NCBI GenBank assembly: GCA_905178155.1
Contig: CAJINV010000003.1
Location: forward strand, 1,731,557-1,795,556
DNA: 64,000 nucleotides
Direction of reading: 5' to 3'
From: Amoebophrya sp. A120
Lineage: Eukaryota > Sar > Dinophyceae > Syndiniales > Amoebophryaceae
The notes below the pieces were generated by a model. It was not told the DNA's origin. It ran no database searches and was given only the letters and a program-made list of their open reading frames with translations. Of this stretch, positions 50,713 through 61,900 are shown piece by piece. The position numbers were made by a program, and so were the translations under genes. The first letter of the stretch is position 1, and the number at the start of each line of letters is the position of its first letter.

Positions 50713-51575
50713 GATGTCGCTCCTTCTTGATCGAGATAAACTTCTGTATAGCTCTATGAGGCGGCTGCAATGAATACTTTGACTTTGTGTGGGTTTCAAA
50801 AATTTATTCAAAAGTTAGTTCGACACTTTGGTATTTCAGGGGGAAAAAGTAGAGGACGCAGGTTTATAGAAACACCAGGAATTATTGTACTACTGGGTCG
50901 AGCGAGTTTTTTGATAAACAAGAGCTGGCTCATGACGACTCCTCATGACGGCATTGGCTACCTACTCCTACAACTTTGCGCTCTCAAGAGATATCACTCT
51001 CGAACGATATTTTCATTTGCTACCCACTCGTATACATGTACATCTCGCAACAAGTTCCTGTGCGATGAGCTCTCGAAATATAAATACTCAGAGCCTCTCA
51101 GTAGAAATAAGCTTCTGAGCAGGAGCGACGGCAAGTAAACGACGGCTATCTCTCATTCACAAGTTGTCATCAACAGATTGACCACCGAGGACCATCGAAG
51201 TAATGCGACTGGCGAGAGAATCCGGTCTCGTTTCTCTACTACCAGTTGCGATACCTAACGAACACATTAGCACGGTAGTGCTGCTTAAGTACCCTGTTGC
51301 CAACATTCTTGCAACATTGGAAGGTAACATAGATCTAGCAGAGAATCACGTTTCGTTGTACTTCTTCCACACAAACATCACAGATAGTATGTACAACAGC
51401 TGCGCGTGCGCATGAATGTCGTTTGAAAAAATCGTTTTCGTATCTTGCCGCTCGTGTTCTCACGATGTACGTCGAGTACGAGGTAATATCAAGATCATGT
51501 CGCCGTGAGCACCCATGTTTGCGCTCGCCAATTTCTTTGTGGTCAAGCCAGTACTAGGATGGCAAGAAATCATGT
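50713..51575. other. Intergenic, nothing recognised
   Basis: About 860 bases between the stress-protein start and the RPN8 stop. Short plus-strand frames have no domain. Confidence 0.5.
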
Positions 51576-53554
51576 CTACGCGCCCTTGGCCTTATTCTCC
51601 TTGTCTTTTTCTTTTTCCTTGTCCTGTTCTTTTTCTTTGGCTTCTTTTTCCTTCTTGTCCTTTTCTTCCTTTTCCGCCTTAGCTTCATCCTCACGAAACT
51701 TCTTGGAGTTGATCTTGTTCTGGACGAGGTTGTGCAGCGCGAGCATAGACCTGAAGTTGTATGTAAATGGAGGAATTCGTGCACGACCATTGGCAATGGC
51801 ATTAAAGGTTTTAGGGCGGCTGCAGGTAGCTGTGAATGAGTACGAAGTAGCCAGAATATGACTACCAGACGGCTGAGTTGCCTCCTAGCGGCTGAGTCGC
51901 CTGACGGAAAATAAAAGCACAGTAACAGCACGCTCCTGTTCGATGTTTCTACCGTACCTGAGCATGACTCCGGAGTATATTCCCATGTACTGGTCGTTCG
52001 TTTCGTGGGCGCAAAATTCGACCATCTCTGCACTGTCCTGCATTTCTGGAAGGTCGTTGAAGATTCGCTGCAGCTTCTCCAGTATGACTGCATTGTAAGG
52101 AAACTTGCCTTCATGCACCAAGTGCAAATACTCCTTCACGTCCTTCAACTTGCCGACTAGCGTACGCAGCGCACGGCTCTTGTTTCCTATTCTGGCGGCT
52201 AGCGTGGACGTCGCGCGGTTTTGGATGTCGCGCAGCAAATGCTCGGTGCCGACCTAGAATCATTTTCGATTACGAAAAATGCATGTGACGAGCTAGTACA
52301 CATGCGAACGCGAACCGGAAAGGAATGAAGAACGGGAAAAAAAAATGTAAACTGCCTCTTTGTGCTGAAAGTGGATGTTGAAAGTGTAGGGATTTCATTC
52401 CGAAATACCTCTTCTGCTTCGTCAGCTCCGAAAGCGGAAGGAATGGTTCGGAATGTTCGTGTGAATGAGCCGTCGAACGTCTTTTCAGCGACCGAGTAGT
52501 ACCTAGGTCGCAATGATAGAAGACACAAATTGCAGAGGGGAAGACGAAGATCACCAATTTTTTTTTTTGCAGATGTAGTCTCGCTAGAGCCGGCCGCGTG
52601 GGTGCGTGGTCTTCATGTAGACATACGCACCAAATGATGATGTAGAGGTTGAACCAGAAATGCCTGAAACTTACAAAAACAAAAAGTGATACGCTTCCAT
52701 GGGGAGCTCGTTTTCCTTGGGCTGGACTTCCATGATGAGAAATACTGGCTCCTTGCAATACTTCCGATAGAGCTCGTGAATTTGTATATCCGCGGGTTTT
52801 ATTTTTGGGCCGCTTGAGTACCTGAATCATTGTCATGTGCAGGAACATCAATGGCAATGGGCTTCGGCTTGGACACAATGAGAAAATGAAAAGAATCATC
52901 CTAGGACGAGGACGCGCCAGAATCTTCTTCACATAGTGAGTTCCGTTGCAGCTACTTGCTATTGCTTCCAATTTTATAACATGAAACAGCAAGAAGAAGA
53001 ACAACTTTCTTACCAGCCTACTATGTGCTCCTTCGCGTTGACCTTTTTGTGCATTCCCGAGAGTTGCTCGTGATAGTTGTGGTCGAGGAACCAAACATTC
53101 GGATCCCGTGCTTCTTCTTCGAAGGGAACGGCGAAGCTTGTCAGGATGTGCATCTTATTATCTCTTACCTGTTGTAGTTGAGCATCGTCATGTTTTCTTA
53201 CCTCTACTACTGCAAAGACAGGAGTATTGTGTAGTTTTTGATAACATCAAGATCAACTGGTACGTAAAGCCAAGGGCAAGGAGTCATGATCTATGAATGC
53301 ATGCAAATGCCAATGCAAACCGGTTGTTTGTACGTACTACGTACTAAAAATACGCTACTTCAAAACAAAAATCCTCACTCTGATAAGATTACCTCCCCGA
53401 GCAGCGTGCCGACGACGCGCTTGCTGGTGCCCTTGGCAACTCGGTTATAGTGGTCCACAACGCTGAGCAGGACGATGGGGTGGACTACCACCTCCAACGG
53501 GGGTGTTGGACTCTCGATGAAAGTCTCCCCGGCTTCCTGTACTTGCGTCGACAT
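51576..53554 (-). CDS. RPN8: 26S proteasome regulatory subunit RPN8 (PSMD7)
   Basis: Six exons: 53393-53554, 53014-53168, 52675-52821, 52409-52502, 51958-52253 and 51576-51750, 1,029 nt, 342 aa, all introns GT-AG and in phase. The MPN domain is unmistakable: [110 protein letters not shown]. The JAMM zinc residues are absent, as in all RPN8 proteins, which pair with catalytic RPN11 in the lid. The C-terminal helices follow ([66 protein letters not shown]). The tail is an unusually long Lys/Glu-rich run of about 35 residues. A small insert ([10 protein letters not shown]) replaces the usual VDVTN stretch; it begins at the exon 2 acceptor, so that border may be slightly off. Confidence 0.95.
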
Positions 53555-55284
53555 CGTGTCGCAGCGGATGTAGTTTTGTCGTATTTAATACCAAGTCCTC
53601 GATATCGGCCCTTGATTTTGATGAGCAAGAGCAAGCCTCTCGAAGCTGCTTATTTCGGGTTCCTTTGGTCGTCTGATTTCGAGGAGATAAATGCGCTTGA
53701 TATCGAACCCCTGTGCTGCTGGGGATGATTGAGGCGCTATAGGAGGTCGGTAAACTCACTGGTGGCTGGCGTTGGTGCGGTTGTCCGTTTCGGTTTATTT
53801 TTTCGGGGCACGGGGGGCTCCGGTACGGGGCGTCTTCCTTCGGTGCTGCTGTGGCGGTCAAAAATAACTGTCGTCGCTATGCCGTCTGTGCCAAGTTCGC
53901 GTTTACCAGCGACGACGTGCAACGCGGGTAGCGAGGATTGTTCGCACCCAACATCGTCAGTAGGTGGCCTTCAAATGAGGTTGTCGCGCTCAGACTTACT
54001 TTGCTTTCTTTGAAGACAGGACCAGGACCCAGCTAAAAGTTCAAAAAAGTCGCCTAGGACTAGTACACTAAATCAACTGCTATACTACTCGTTCTTCTTG
54101 CTTGAAATACGAAAATCTCATAAATTCTTTTTATGTCGCTATTTAAATTTGCTGTGAAATCGCTGGAGAAACTCAGGATGGATTCGCGCGAATCAATACA
54201 GATCTAATTGAACAAGATCTGGAGCATCTTGGCAACTGTGTTGTTCTTCTAGTTCTACGTCTGATGATCATTGCGGAGCTTGCTACCTTATGTATGTAGG
54301 ACGGATTAATCCCTCGCTACTAGAGCTGCAGGAAGCCAAGCAATAGAATTGGCATCTTGATGAGATGAAAGGGATCGCCAAGCCGAACGAGAGATGCAGC
54401 ACGTGGAAATGGAATCGTGGTCTCGAGGACGCCAAATAAATGCAAAATATGCAGGCGAAAGCGAGACGTTATTTCCTCGAACAAGCACGAACATGTTGCT
54501 GTTGTGAAACAATTCCAACACAGCGGTGTGATATCATCTGTTTTTTCATAATATTTTCATTTTTCTACTTTCATCAAATTATGTAGGGTGGTACTTGCTT
54601 CGTTTCATCAAGGACGTGCTACGGTTTCGTTTGAGCCTCACACCAGTTGTGCAATAGAGATACTATGCTGACGAGAGTAAATTGTGCTCAGCAACTGCTT
54701 TGTTTGTAGATGGATAGAATAAGTATTCGTGGTCAATCGGTAGGCACAAGAGCTTGGTTCGTTTTCTACGTAAATGTTTCCGTTCATTTGAGCAAACCTA
54801 TCATGGGGCCGGCCCTCCGTGCCGGGAAGGAAGCCGGATTGTCTTGTCGTTTCATCCAAAAGCAGAAGTAAAGAAATCGCTTTCATCGTTTCTACAACAT
54901 CTGAGGCATTTCAAAAAATATTCATTCGCAGCGACATCTTAGATGCGTGAAACTCAATTGCACATTGGAGAGGATAGTCTTTTTGTGTCGCCAAAATTTA
55001 ACATCAACTTTTTTGCTTGATGTTTCAAGGTGCTATACAACTAGTGGCTGCACATCTGATCTGCACGAGCGCAACAGCGGTTGGTGTAGACAGTAGACAG
55101 AGGTAGACTGCTCGAGGACATGTGCGCCCATACGAGTAAAGCCGACACTTTTTGATGTTCCGACTAGTGTGTGTGAATGTCCGCAAAGTGAAGAGCAGCA
55201 ATAAACCAAATCCTCCCGCCGTCCTCGCAGCATAAAGTTTTATTCTAAACAAAACAATATCCATATCGCACCACGTCGAAGGAA
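53555..55284. other. Intergenic, no supported gene
   Basis: About 1.7 kb. Frames at 53445-53861 and 53729-54013 are shadows or chance. AT-rich from 54010 to 55010. Confidence 0.5.
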
Positions 55285-58121
55285 TTACCGTCGGCGTGAT
55301 GAGCGACAACTGCTTTTACTCCTCGCGCGGTCTTTCGACGTCGAGAGGCTCCTGCTCCGTCGCCGGCGGTCTCGTTCGCGTCCGTGTCTACTGTAGTCGC
55401 TTCCCTTTCTCGCCTTTCTAGGAGACGCCCTTTCTCGACTGCGGTCTCGGTCCCCACGAGGCGTGCGTGCGCGATGCCGACCACGGTCCTGGCTGCGGCG
55501 CGGACCACCGTTGGTGCCGTTATTTCCAGAGTTGTTTTGGATCTGCTCCCAGGACCGGTGCAAACGCTGGCACTTTTCCGGCACCTTCTGAGCAACCATC
55601 TGCAGATACTCCGTGTGCTTCTTGTTTAGAATTTCTACCTCCTCCGGGGGGTGATACTTGCTGCACTTGCCCTCACCATAGTACTTCCACGTGATGCAAT
55701 CCACACCGCGCTCGCACCGCGGTTTCTCTTTATTGGTAGCGTTGTTTGCCACCAGCGGTTTCATCTGCAAAACATCAGCCATACTATTCGTAGAAGGCCG
55801 ACGAGTTGTTGGTGCGGTCGCAAGTCCACCGCTAGTACCTTCTCTAGTACATCCACTTTTTGCGACCTCCTTGTCGCTCGCCATTGCAGCATCACGCTCG
55901 AGGAGAATGACCTTATTCTTCTCCACCGCCGCTTCTAATTTGCAGGTGTCTAGTTGGACTGGAATGGAAGGAATCAGGTGCTGGTGCGTCGTGGAGCCAC
56001 CGCCGGCGTTTTGATCGACAAGGGCGCACTGTGGTTGGTCGGTAATCTGAATGTCCCCAAGCGACGGCGGGTGGATCCTGCTGTAATCGGCCAAGTCAAT
56101 CGTTGCTGGGGGATAGACGGCATTTGCGTCATCATCGAAATCTTCCGAAGGGGATCGAAAGCTGGGCGGGCATTGAGAATGACTACTTCCAGTTCCACCC
56201 GCCCATTCTTTTGCTAAAATCAAACGCTCGTGCTGCAAATGGAACTCTGTGCTGAGTGATGAAGCCGTGGCTTTGTTCAACAAACTTCGATCTGCTACCG
56301 TGGTCACCCCCATCGGGACGCTGGAGCTGGAAGTAGATGAAGGTTGCACGACACTGAGATTCGGATGGTGATTGTCGCGGAAAAATGGGCTGTTCTGGTG
56401 ATCACCTGTCGCGGCCGCCGCTGCACCAAACGCAATTTGTCCCGCAGAATGCTTTTGATGTCCTGCTACTTCTTGAAGATGAGAAAGTTTTTGTTGATAA
56501 TCCGCGCCGTGGTCATCTTCTTGTTCTTCTGCAGTACGACCAAGGCCACCATTACGACGCCGACCACGCTCGGCGTTGCTCGTCATAGCCTGTGCTGGAG
56601 TCCGTGCTGTCCCCGGATTGTTGCATTGCAACGGAGTCGACGTCCTCTTTTGAGCATGATCTTGATCACTCTGTTGAGCCCCTACTGCAACTGCGTTCTT
56701 TTTGGTACTTGTGCGCGACGAGGACATCTTCGGCGTTTTGCGCTTGGACGACCCAGCAGCTGCAGTGTCGTTGTTCCGTTTTTTCTTGTCAGAAGCAGGG
56801 TCGTTGCGCCTTCGACGATTTTTCCTTCTGCCGGAGCTGCGTCGCGAGGACACGGAAGACGAAGATGCCTTCACCTTCTCGCTGTGCTGTCGGCGTCTTC
56901 GATCGCGCCCGCGACTGCGGCTTTTGCTGCGAGAGTACGTCTTTTTATGCTGCTTCTTTCTGTCCGAGGTGTTTTCACGGCCAGTGATGTGGTCCCTGCG
57001 GGCCTGTGTGTTGAGTCGATATTTGATAGAAGATGTAGATGTGGAAAAATCAAAAGGCACGCAAGAACTACGAGACGAGTTACAATACTCGATAGGGGTG
57101 CGAAAAGTAAAAATGCAAATATGGAAGATTTTCCAAACCTGCTTCGGTTGGAGAAGCACAAGCAAGTAAGTAGGTAAGTAAGTACCTCCGAACGTCGACT
57201 CCCTTCTTCATCTTCACGACCCGCAGATGACTCTTTAATGTGCGATTTTCGCTTGGAAGCCGTGCCTCCCCCTTTGTTGTCCTCTGCGATTTCCTCCTGG
57301 TCCGTTTGTTTGTTATTGCTGCGACGTGCAGAGCCTCCACCTCCTGCAGTATCCAGGTTTCGGTTTGAGGAAAACCCGCTCCGCACCGCAACGTTGGAGG
57401 CCGCTCCGTCGGGTGTGTCGTCGTCGAAAATGAGGTTTTCGTCCACAATTTGGTCCAGCATTTTTCGGACCGTCTCCGCGCCCTGCTCGTGGACAAATAG
57501 CTCTAAAACGAACTTCGTCACGTCTTGCAACGATTGCTCCACCTTGTCGTTCTTCTCCTGCAGCTTCTGGACCTCCTCCTTCCGATTTCTTTTCTCGTCC
57601 TTCAAGTCCTGCTTCAGCTGGTCGACTTGCTTTTCCAACCGCTTCCTCGCGGCCCTCTCTGTCTGGTCTTTAGTTCCGTGGTTTTGGTCCCCTCCTGCCC
57701 GTACCCGGTCGCGTTCCCGGTCATCGCTTTTGACTCTGTCCGCCCTGTTTTCTTGCTGCGCGGACCTGGTTCTGGCGTTGGCCGCATTCACTTCTTGCTT
57801 TTTCTTTGCCACGTCCTGCTTCAGCCTTTCAATCTCCGCATCCTTCGACACGCATAGACGCTCCAGCTCCGGCTTCTGCAGACCATGCAAATCTACTTCT
57901 AGCGCGTTCATCTTTATTCCCGAGGCTTTGTCTTTGTCGGTGCCACGACCTGTTTTCGGTCGCGTCGCCTCTTTGTTTTTGCTCGAGCCTTGTCTGGACT
58001 TCGATTTTGACTTTTTCTCGTCACCACGGCCGCGCTCCCGATCACGGTCTCGATCCCGGTCGGTTCGACGGTCTTTTGGGGACCGAGAACGTTGCTCACG
58101 GTCCCGGTCGCGGCGGTCCAT
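55285..58121 (-). CDS. RS-rich, coiled-coil protein with C-terminal CCCH-like zinc finger
   Basis: Two exons, 57186-58121 and 55285-57003, 884 aa, joined by a phase-0 GT-AG intron (57004-57185). N-terminus: Arg/Asp/Ser-rich (MDRRDRDREQRSRSPKDRR). Residues ~75-260 form a coiled coil (LHGLQKPELERLCVSKDAEI, KRLEKQVDQLKQDLKDEKRN, EEVQKLQEKNDKVEQSLQDV). Exon 2 starts with more RS/basic repeats. Near the C-terminus CERGVDCITWKYYGEGKCSKYH has Cys-x5-Cys-x10-Cys-x3-His spacing, close to RNA-binding CCCH fingers, followed by EVEILNKKHTEYLQMVAQKV and an SR tail (RSRSLSTSKDRARSKSS). This suggests an SR-like RNA-processing factor (inference). The start is the first in-frame ATG; the frame is open upstream to a splice-acceptor-like TTGCAG at 58230, so a 5' exon may precede it. 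Confidence 0.72.
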
Positions 58122-58981
58122 TCGCTTGTCGTGGATGTTGTTCGCCTGATGATGGTGTTGGCGACTGACGTGTGAGGCAGTCGTACCACGTGTTCGTCTT
58201 CTACCAGCAGAGGCGACTCGAGCTGGCTCCTGCAATTACGAGTAGGAGTAAGAAGGAGTTGCGTCTTCAGATATGAACCCGGTGCGGTCGTAGTCGAAGG
58301 AATCTGTAGGCAATCGTGGAATTCGTGTCAAATACCCAAATGGGCTGATCGCGTGTCAACCACAAGTAGCCGTGGAGGACCACAACAACTTCAAAGAGAA
58401 GAAAGCGTTTCAGCTTCTTGCTCCTCTCTTCACGAACACGACTACTGGAAACGAAAGAAACAAAATGTGAAAATTTCTTGGTAATGCCCACGCTCACGCA
58501 AAATAAGAGCAAGACAAGATGATGATGATCAAGAAAGTACGAGGACAAATAAAGGTGAGGGTATTGAGGCAGTGGAAACTCGTCTGATCTTCACTTTGGT
58601 CTGGTTTCTTATTCTTGATCATGAGTAGGTAAGATCCTTGACCTTGATGCTCCGGAGTTACAGGCTTGCTTTTCACGCAAAAAAAAAAACTGACGTGCAA
58701 AACTTGATCCGCTATCAGCCACTTTGCCAGCTGCGGCAGAGAGGAAACGGCATCCAAAACCGCAAGAACACTTGGAAGAAAACCTCTGTCGCGGACGAGG
58801 GTTTGGCCATTGGGGGCATCAGGATGGATGCATGAAGCAATCAAGCTTCTATCCAAGGAGCACCGAAGATATATTTATAACTGGGCACAAGGATCATGAT
58901 GCGCGCCGCATTCACTACAGGTTGAAGTTGTCGACATCGAGCAGGAGCATGCGGCAGCAAGGATCGCGTTCTGCTACACAT
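58122..58981. other. Intergenic, or unresolved 5' exons
   Basis: Two minus-strand stretches look mildly coding: about 58700-58835 (DAPNGQTLVRDRGFLPSVLA, VLDAVSSLPQLAKWLIADQ) and about 58273-58445 (KKLKRFLLFEVVVVLHGYLW, LTRDQPIWVFDTN), with a TTTCCAGTAG acceptor-like site before the second. They could be exons of a small gene or a 5' part of the RS-rich gene. I cannot fix their structure. Confidence 0.3.
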
Positions 58982-61900
58982 CTAGTACCCCGGTGGATCT
59001 GTCTGCACACGGTGTTGAAACTCAATAGCAATTTGCTCCAGATCGAGTCGCTTCATGAGCTCCCGCTCCCAGACGTAAGCGCGCTGCTGGTGCACGAGCT
59101 GCTTCAAAGCGCTTTCCTTGCCAACAAGACTATCGTAGTCCACGTAGCAATACTTTCCGACTCTCTGGTTCCAGCTCAACGGCCGGTCCGCGGGACAAGT
59201 GGCAGGTTCCGCAGTTTCGTCGCCTTCGCCAGCAACAGCGGAGGTAGAAGAGGAACTACGGCAGGTACTCGCGAAGTCCGACGCTTGCCGCCCGTAGTGT
59301 TGCATTTGGTAGTCCGAGAGGTGGATGTACGCTGCTGACTGCGAGTACGCCAACCGGAAATCGACTAAGAAATCCTCGACGTTGATATCATACACGCGGG
59401 TATGAAGCTGCTCATCCTCCGTCGACGAACCTGCCACCGCATCCTCCTCAACTGGTCGGCGAGACGTCAGCCCCCGAAACCTCGACGGGGCCAAGTTAAG
59501 GGAGTGGAGAAAGCTGAAAAAACCGCTGCGATCGTAGTGGCCATGAACATCCGGTGGATACAACAACATGACGATGGCATGTTCCGGCATGAAGGCGGCA
59601 TACTGCAGCGTCGCCTTTGTCAAAGTAGTCACATACACAGCACACTGGGAGAAAATCTGCATTCTTCGCGACAAAGAAGCACCACTACTCGACGTCCCGC
59701 TCTTGTTAGCTGCAGAAGGAACTGCTCCTGCACCAGCGGCAAGAGCATCTCCTTGCGTCAAATCTATTAGCTGCGATTTGGCCGGCGCAATGAAGAAGTA
59801 GTGACCGTCAGGATCGTGCAAGAGCGAGAGATGGTTCTGAATAACGTCGCGAACCTGTTTCTGTGCGACAGCGGAAATCCGGTACGCCGTGTCTTGCGGA
59901 TTTGAAGTCCCTGCACCTTCACAACGATCCGGATCATGGCCTTCCAACCGGCAACTACCCGGCGTTAAGTCGAGTACCACCTGCATCCTGCGGAAGCCCT
60001 CGTCAACGTATCCGGCCTTGGAAAGGTACGCGCGCCAGTAGTGAGCATCGCGCATGCCGCTGGCGGGAAAATGGTATCTGTATTTTTCTCGCGGTTCATC
60101 TTCTTTCCGCTCGTCCTGCTGCTCCGACATCTCTGCTGTCGTCTCAGGTCCTCTGCCAGAACTCGAATCACCGGCGAAAACCAGACGGGCCCGCGACTCG
60201 AATTGGATCTCTCGCATTATCGTCGTAGACGGACCGGCGGCGCTTTGGCTTTGCTCATGATTCTGAAGAGAAAAAAGCTGGATCTCCTCGCCTGTCTCAC
60301 CTGCGGAGATCAAGTGTGTCTTTGAATCTTCTTCAGCTGCACGACCACATGTAGCAGTGTCTTTCCTCAGACCCTCCACGCCGTCATCATCTTTGGCTTC
60401 CCCGCCGCCCGCCTTGTGTCGCGCCAATCGGTCGACTAGAGCTTCTGCGCTGACTCTTCCTGAAAGGTTACGTAACAAAACGTCATCCCGAAAGCGAGGA
60501 AGCAAGATTTTGTTTTCTTCCGTGACACTGCTGGCGTCTCTCGATCGGGACCGATAAACGACTACGGTCACGGCACGCCGTTTCTGGTGCACAAAAATCT
60601 TCACAAGAGTGGAAAATTCCGCAAGCTTCTGCCCGGCACACATTTCGAACAGTACACGGGAGGACTCCGAAGTCGAAGTGTTTCGTGTTACATCTTCATC
60701 TGCAACCGCATCTGTCTCGCTTATTGGTGTTGACGTGACCTCCGCATCTTCGTCCCGCACCTCTTCAATGAGCACCAGCGACCGCCAAGATCGAACATTG
60801 TGCCGCATTCGCGCACGAAACATGCCGTAAAGATCTGCGAAAAGGTCCCACGAAGAGGTGCTGTAGGAGTTTGGCTTTTGCGACTGTCGTCGATGCGTGA
60901 AAAGAACGAGGCCTGCAAGGCCAATATGCTGCTCGGCAGGTACTAGCTTGTGCAGATCGGTATCCAGGTCTATTGCGCACTCAGGCCTTGAACCTATTGC
61001 GCTTGTGGTCATCGAAGCCTCTGTGCGAGTGCCTCCGTCCGAGTTGTTCGATAGCGCACTGTTTGTACGAGGTTCAAATTCCTCCATCCCGAGCTGCTGC
61101 AGGACTTGGGTCAAGCTTATGCGGACTGTCCCGCTTTGCGGCGCTGGGTCCAATCTACAAAGTGGGGTGGGGCTCCAGTCTGCAGTAGAGCACTGCCGCT
61201 TTGCCTGGCCGTCATGATGGATGTCGGAGCGAGCTTCTCGGAAGAAAAAAGTGGACAATGGTGATGCCGTAGGTCGTGCTGGGTCATAATCTTCTCCTCC
61301 AAAACTAGCACTTTGGCGCAGACTTACGCTCCTTCCCCTTTCAATGTCCTTGCCTCGTCCGCTCCCGTCTCCTCCAGCACTGTCTTCATGCAGGAAAGCT
61401 GCAGGCCAGAGATCTTGAAACTTTCGCATAAAACGGTCCGGGTCCAGCACATAGCTGCAGTGACGCATGAGAAATTCGTAGTGGGGTCCCGTGCGAATGG
61501 ACAAGATTCCGGCGCTCACATTCATGACACTCCATACCTCGGAGTGCACCCAGGGGTACATCAGTTTGTGTGCGTGCCGCCCGGGATGCGTCAGGTCGCA
61601 GAGCGGTTCCAAAGACTTGATCTCGCTACCGCTAGGAAGGTGTCGTTTCTCGTCTTGGTTGTTGTACAGCCGCAGCGGCATGGCTACTCGGTCCACCTGA
61701 ACCTCGCGGAACACCGCAGAATTTGTCGTTCCATAGTAGGTTTCCAGCATGGTTTTCTCCGGATACAACAGGAGCACCATCGCGTCTTTGGGCATGAAGG
61801 CCATCCAGGCGCTGGCTTGCCCAAACACGTGCACCAAGAGACCCGCGCCCGCGAACAAGGCCAGCTGTTCTTCGAAGGGTTCGTAACCGTAGTGGATCTT

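Noticed and set aside
52270-53094. 274-codon minus-strand frame
   Set aside because: A shifted frame running across RPN8 exons and introns; the RPN8 protein itself explains the sequence.
57238-58149. 303-codon plus-strand Ser/Phe/Arg-rich frame
   Set aside because: Antisense of the coiled-coil/RS-rich exon; the minus strand gives a coherent heptad pattern.
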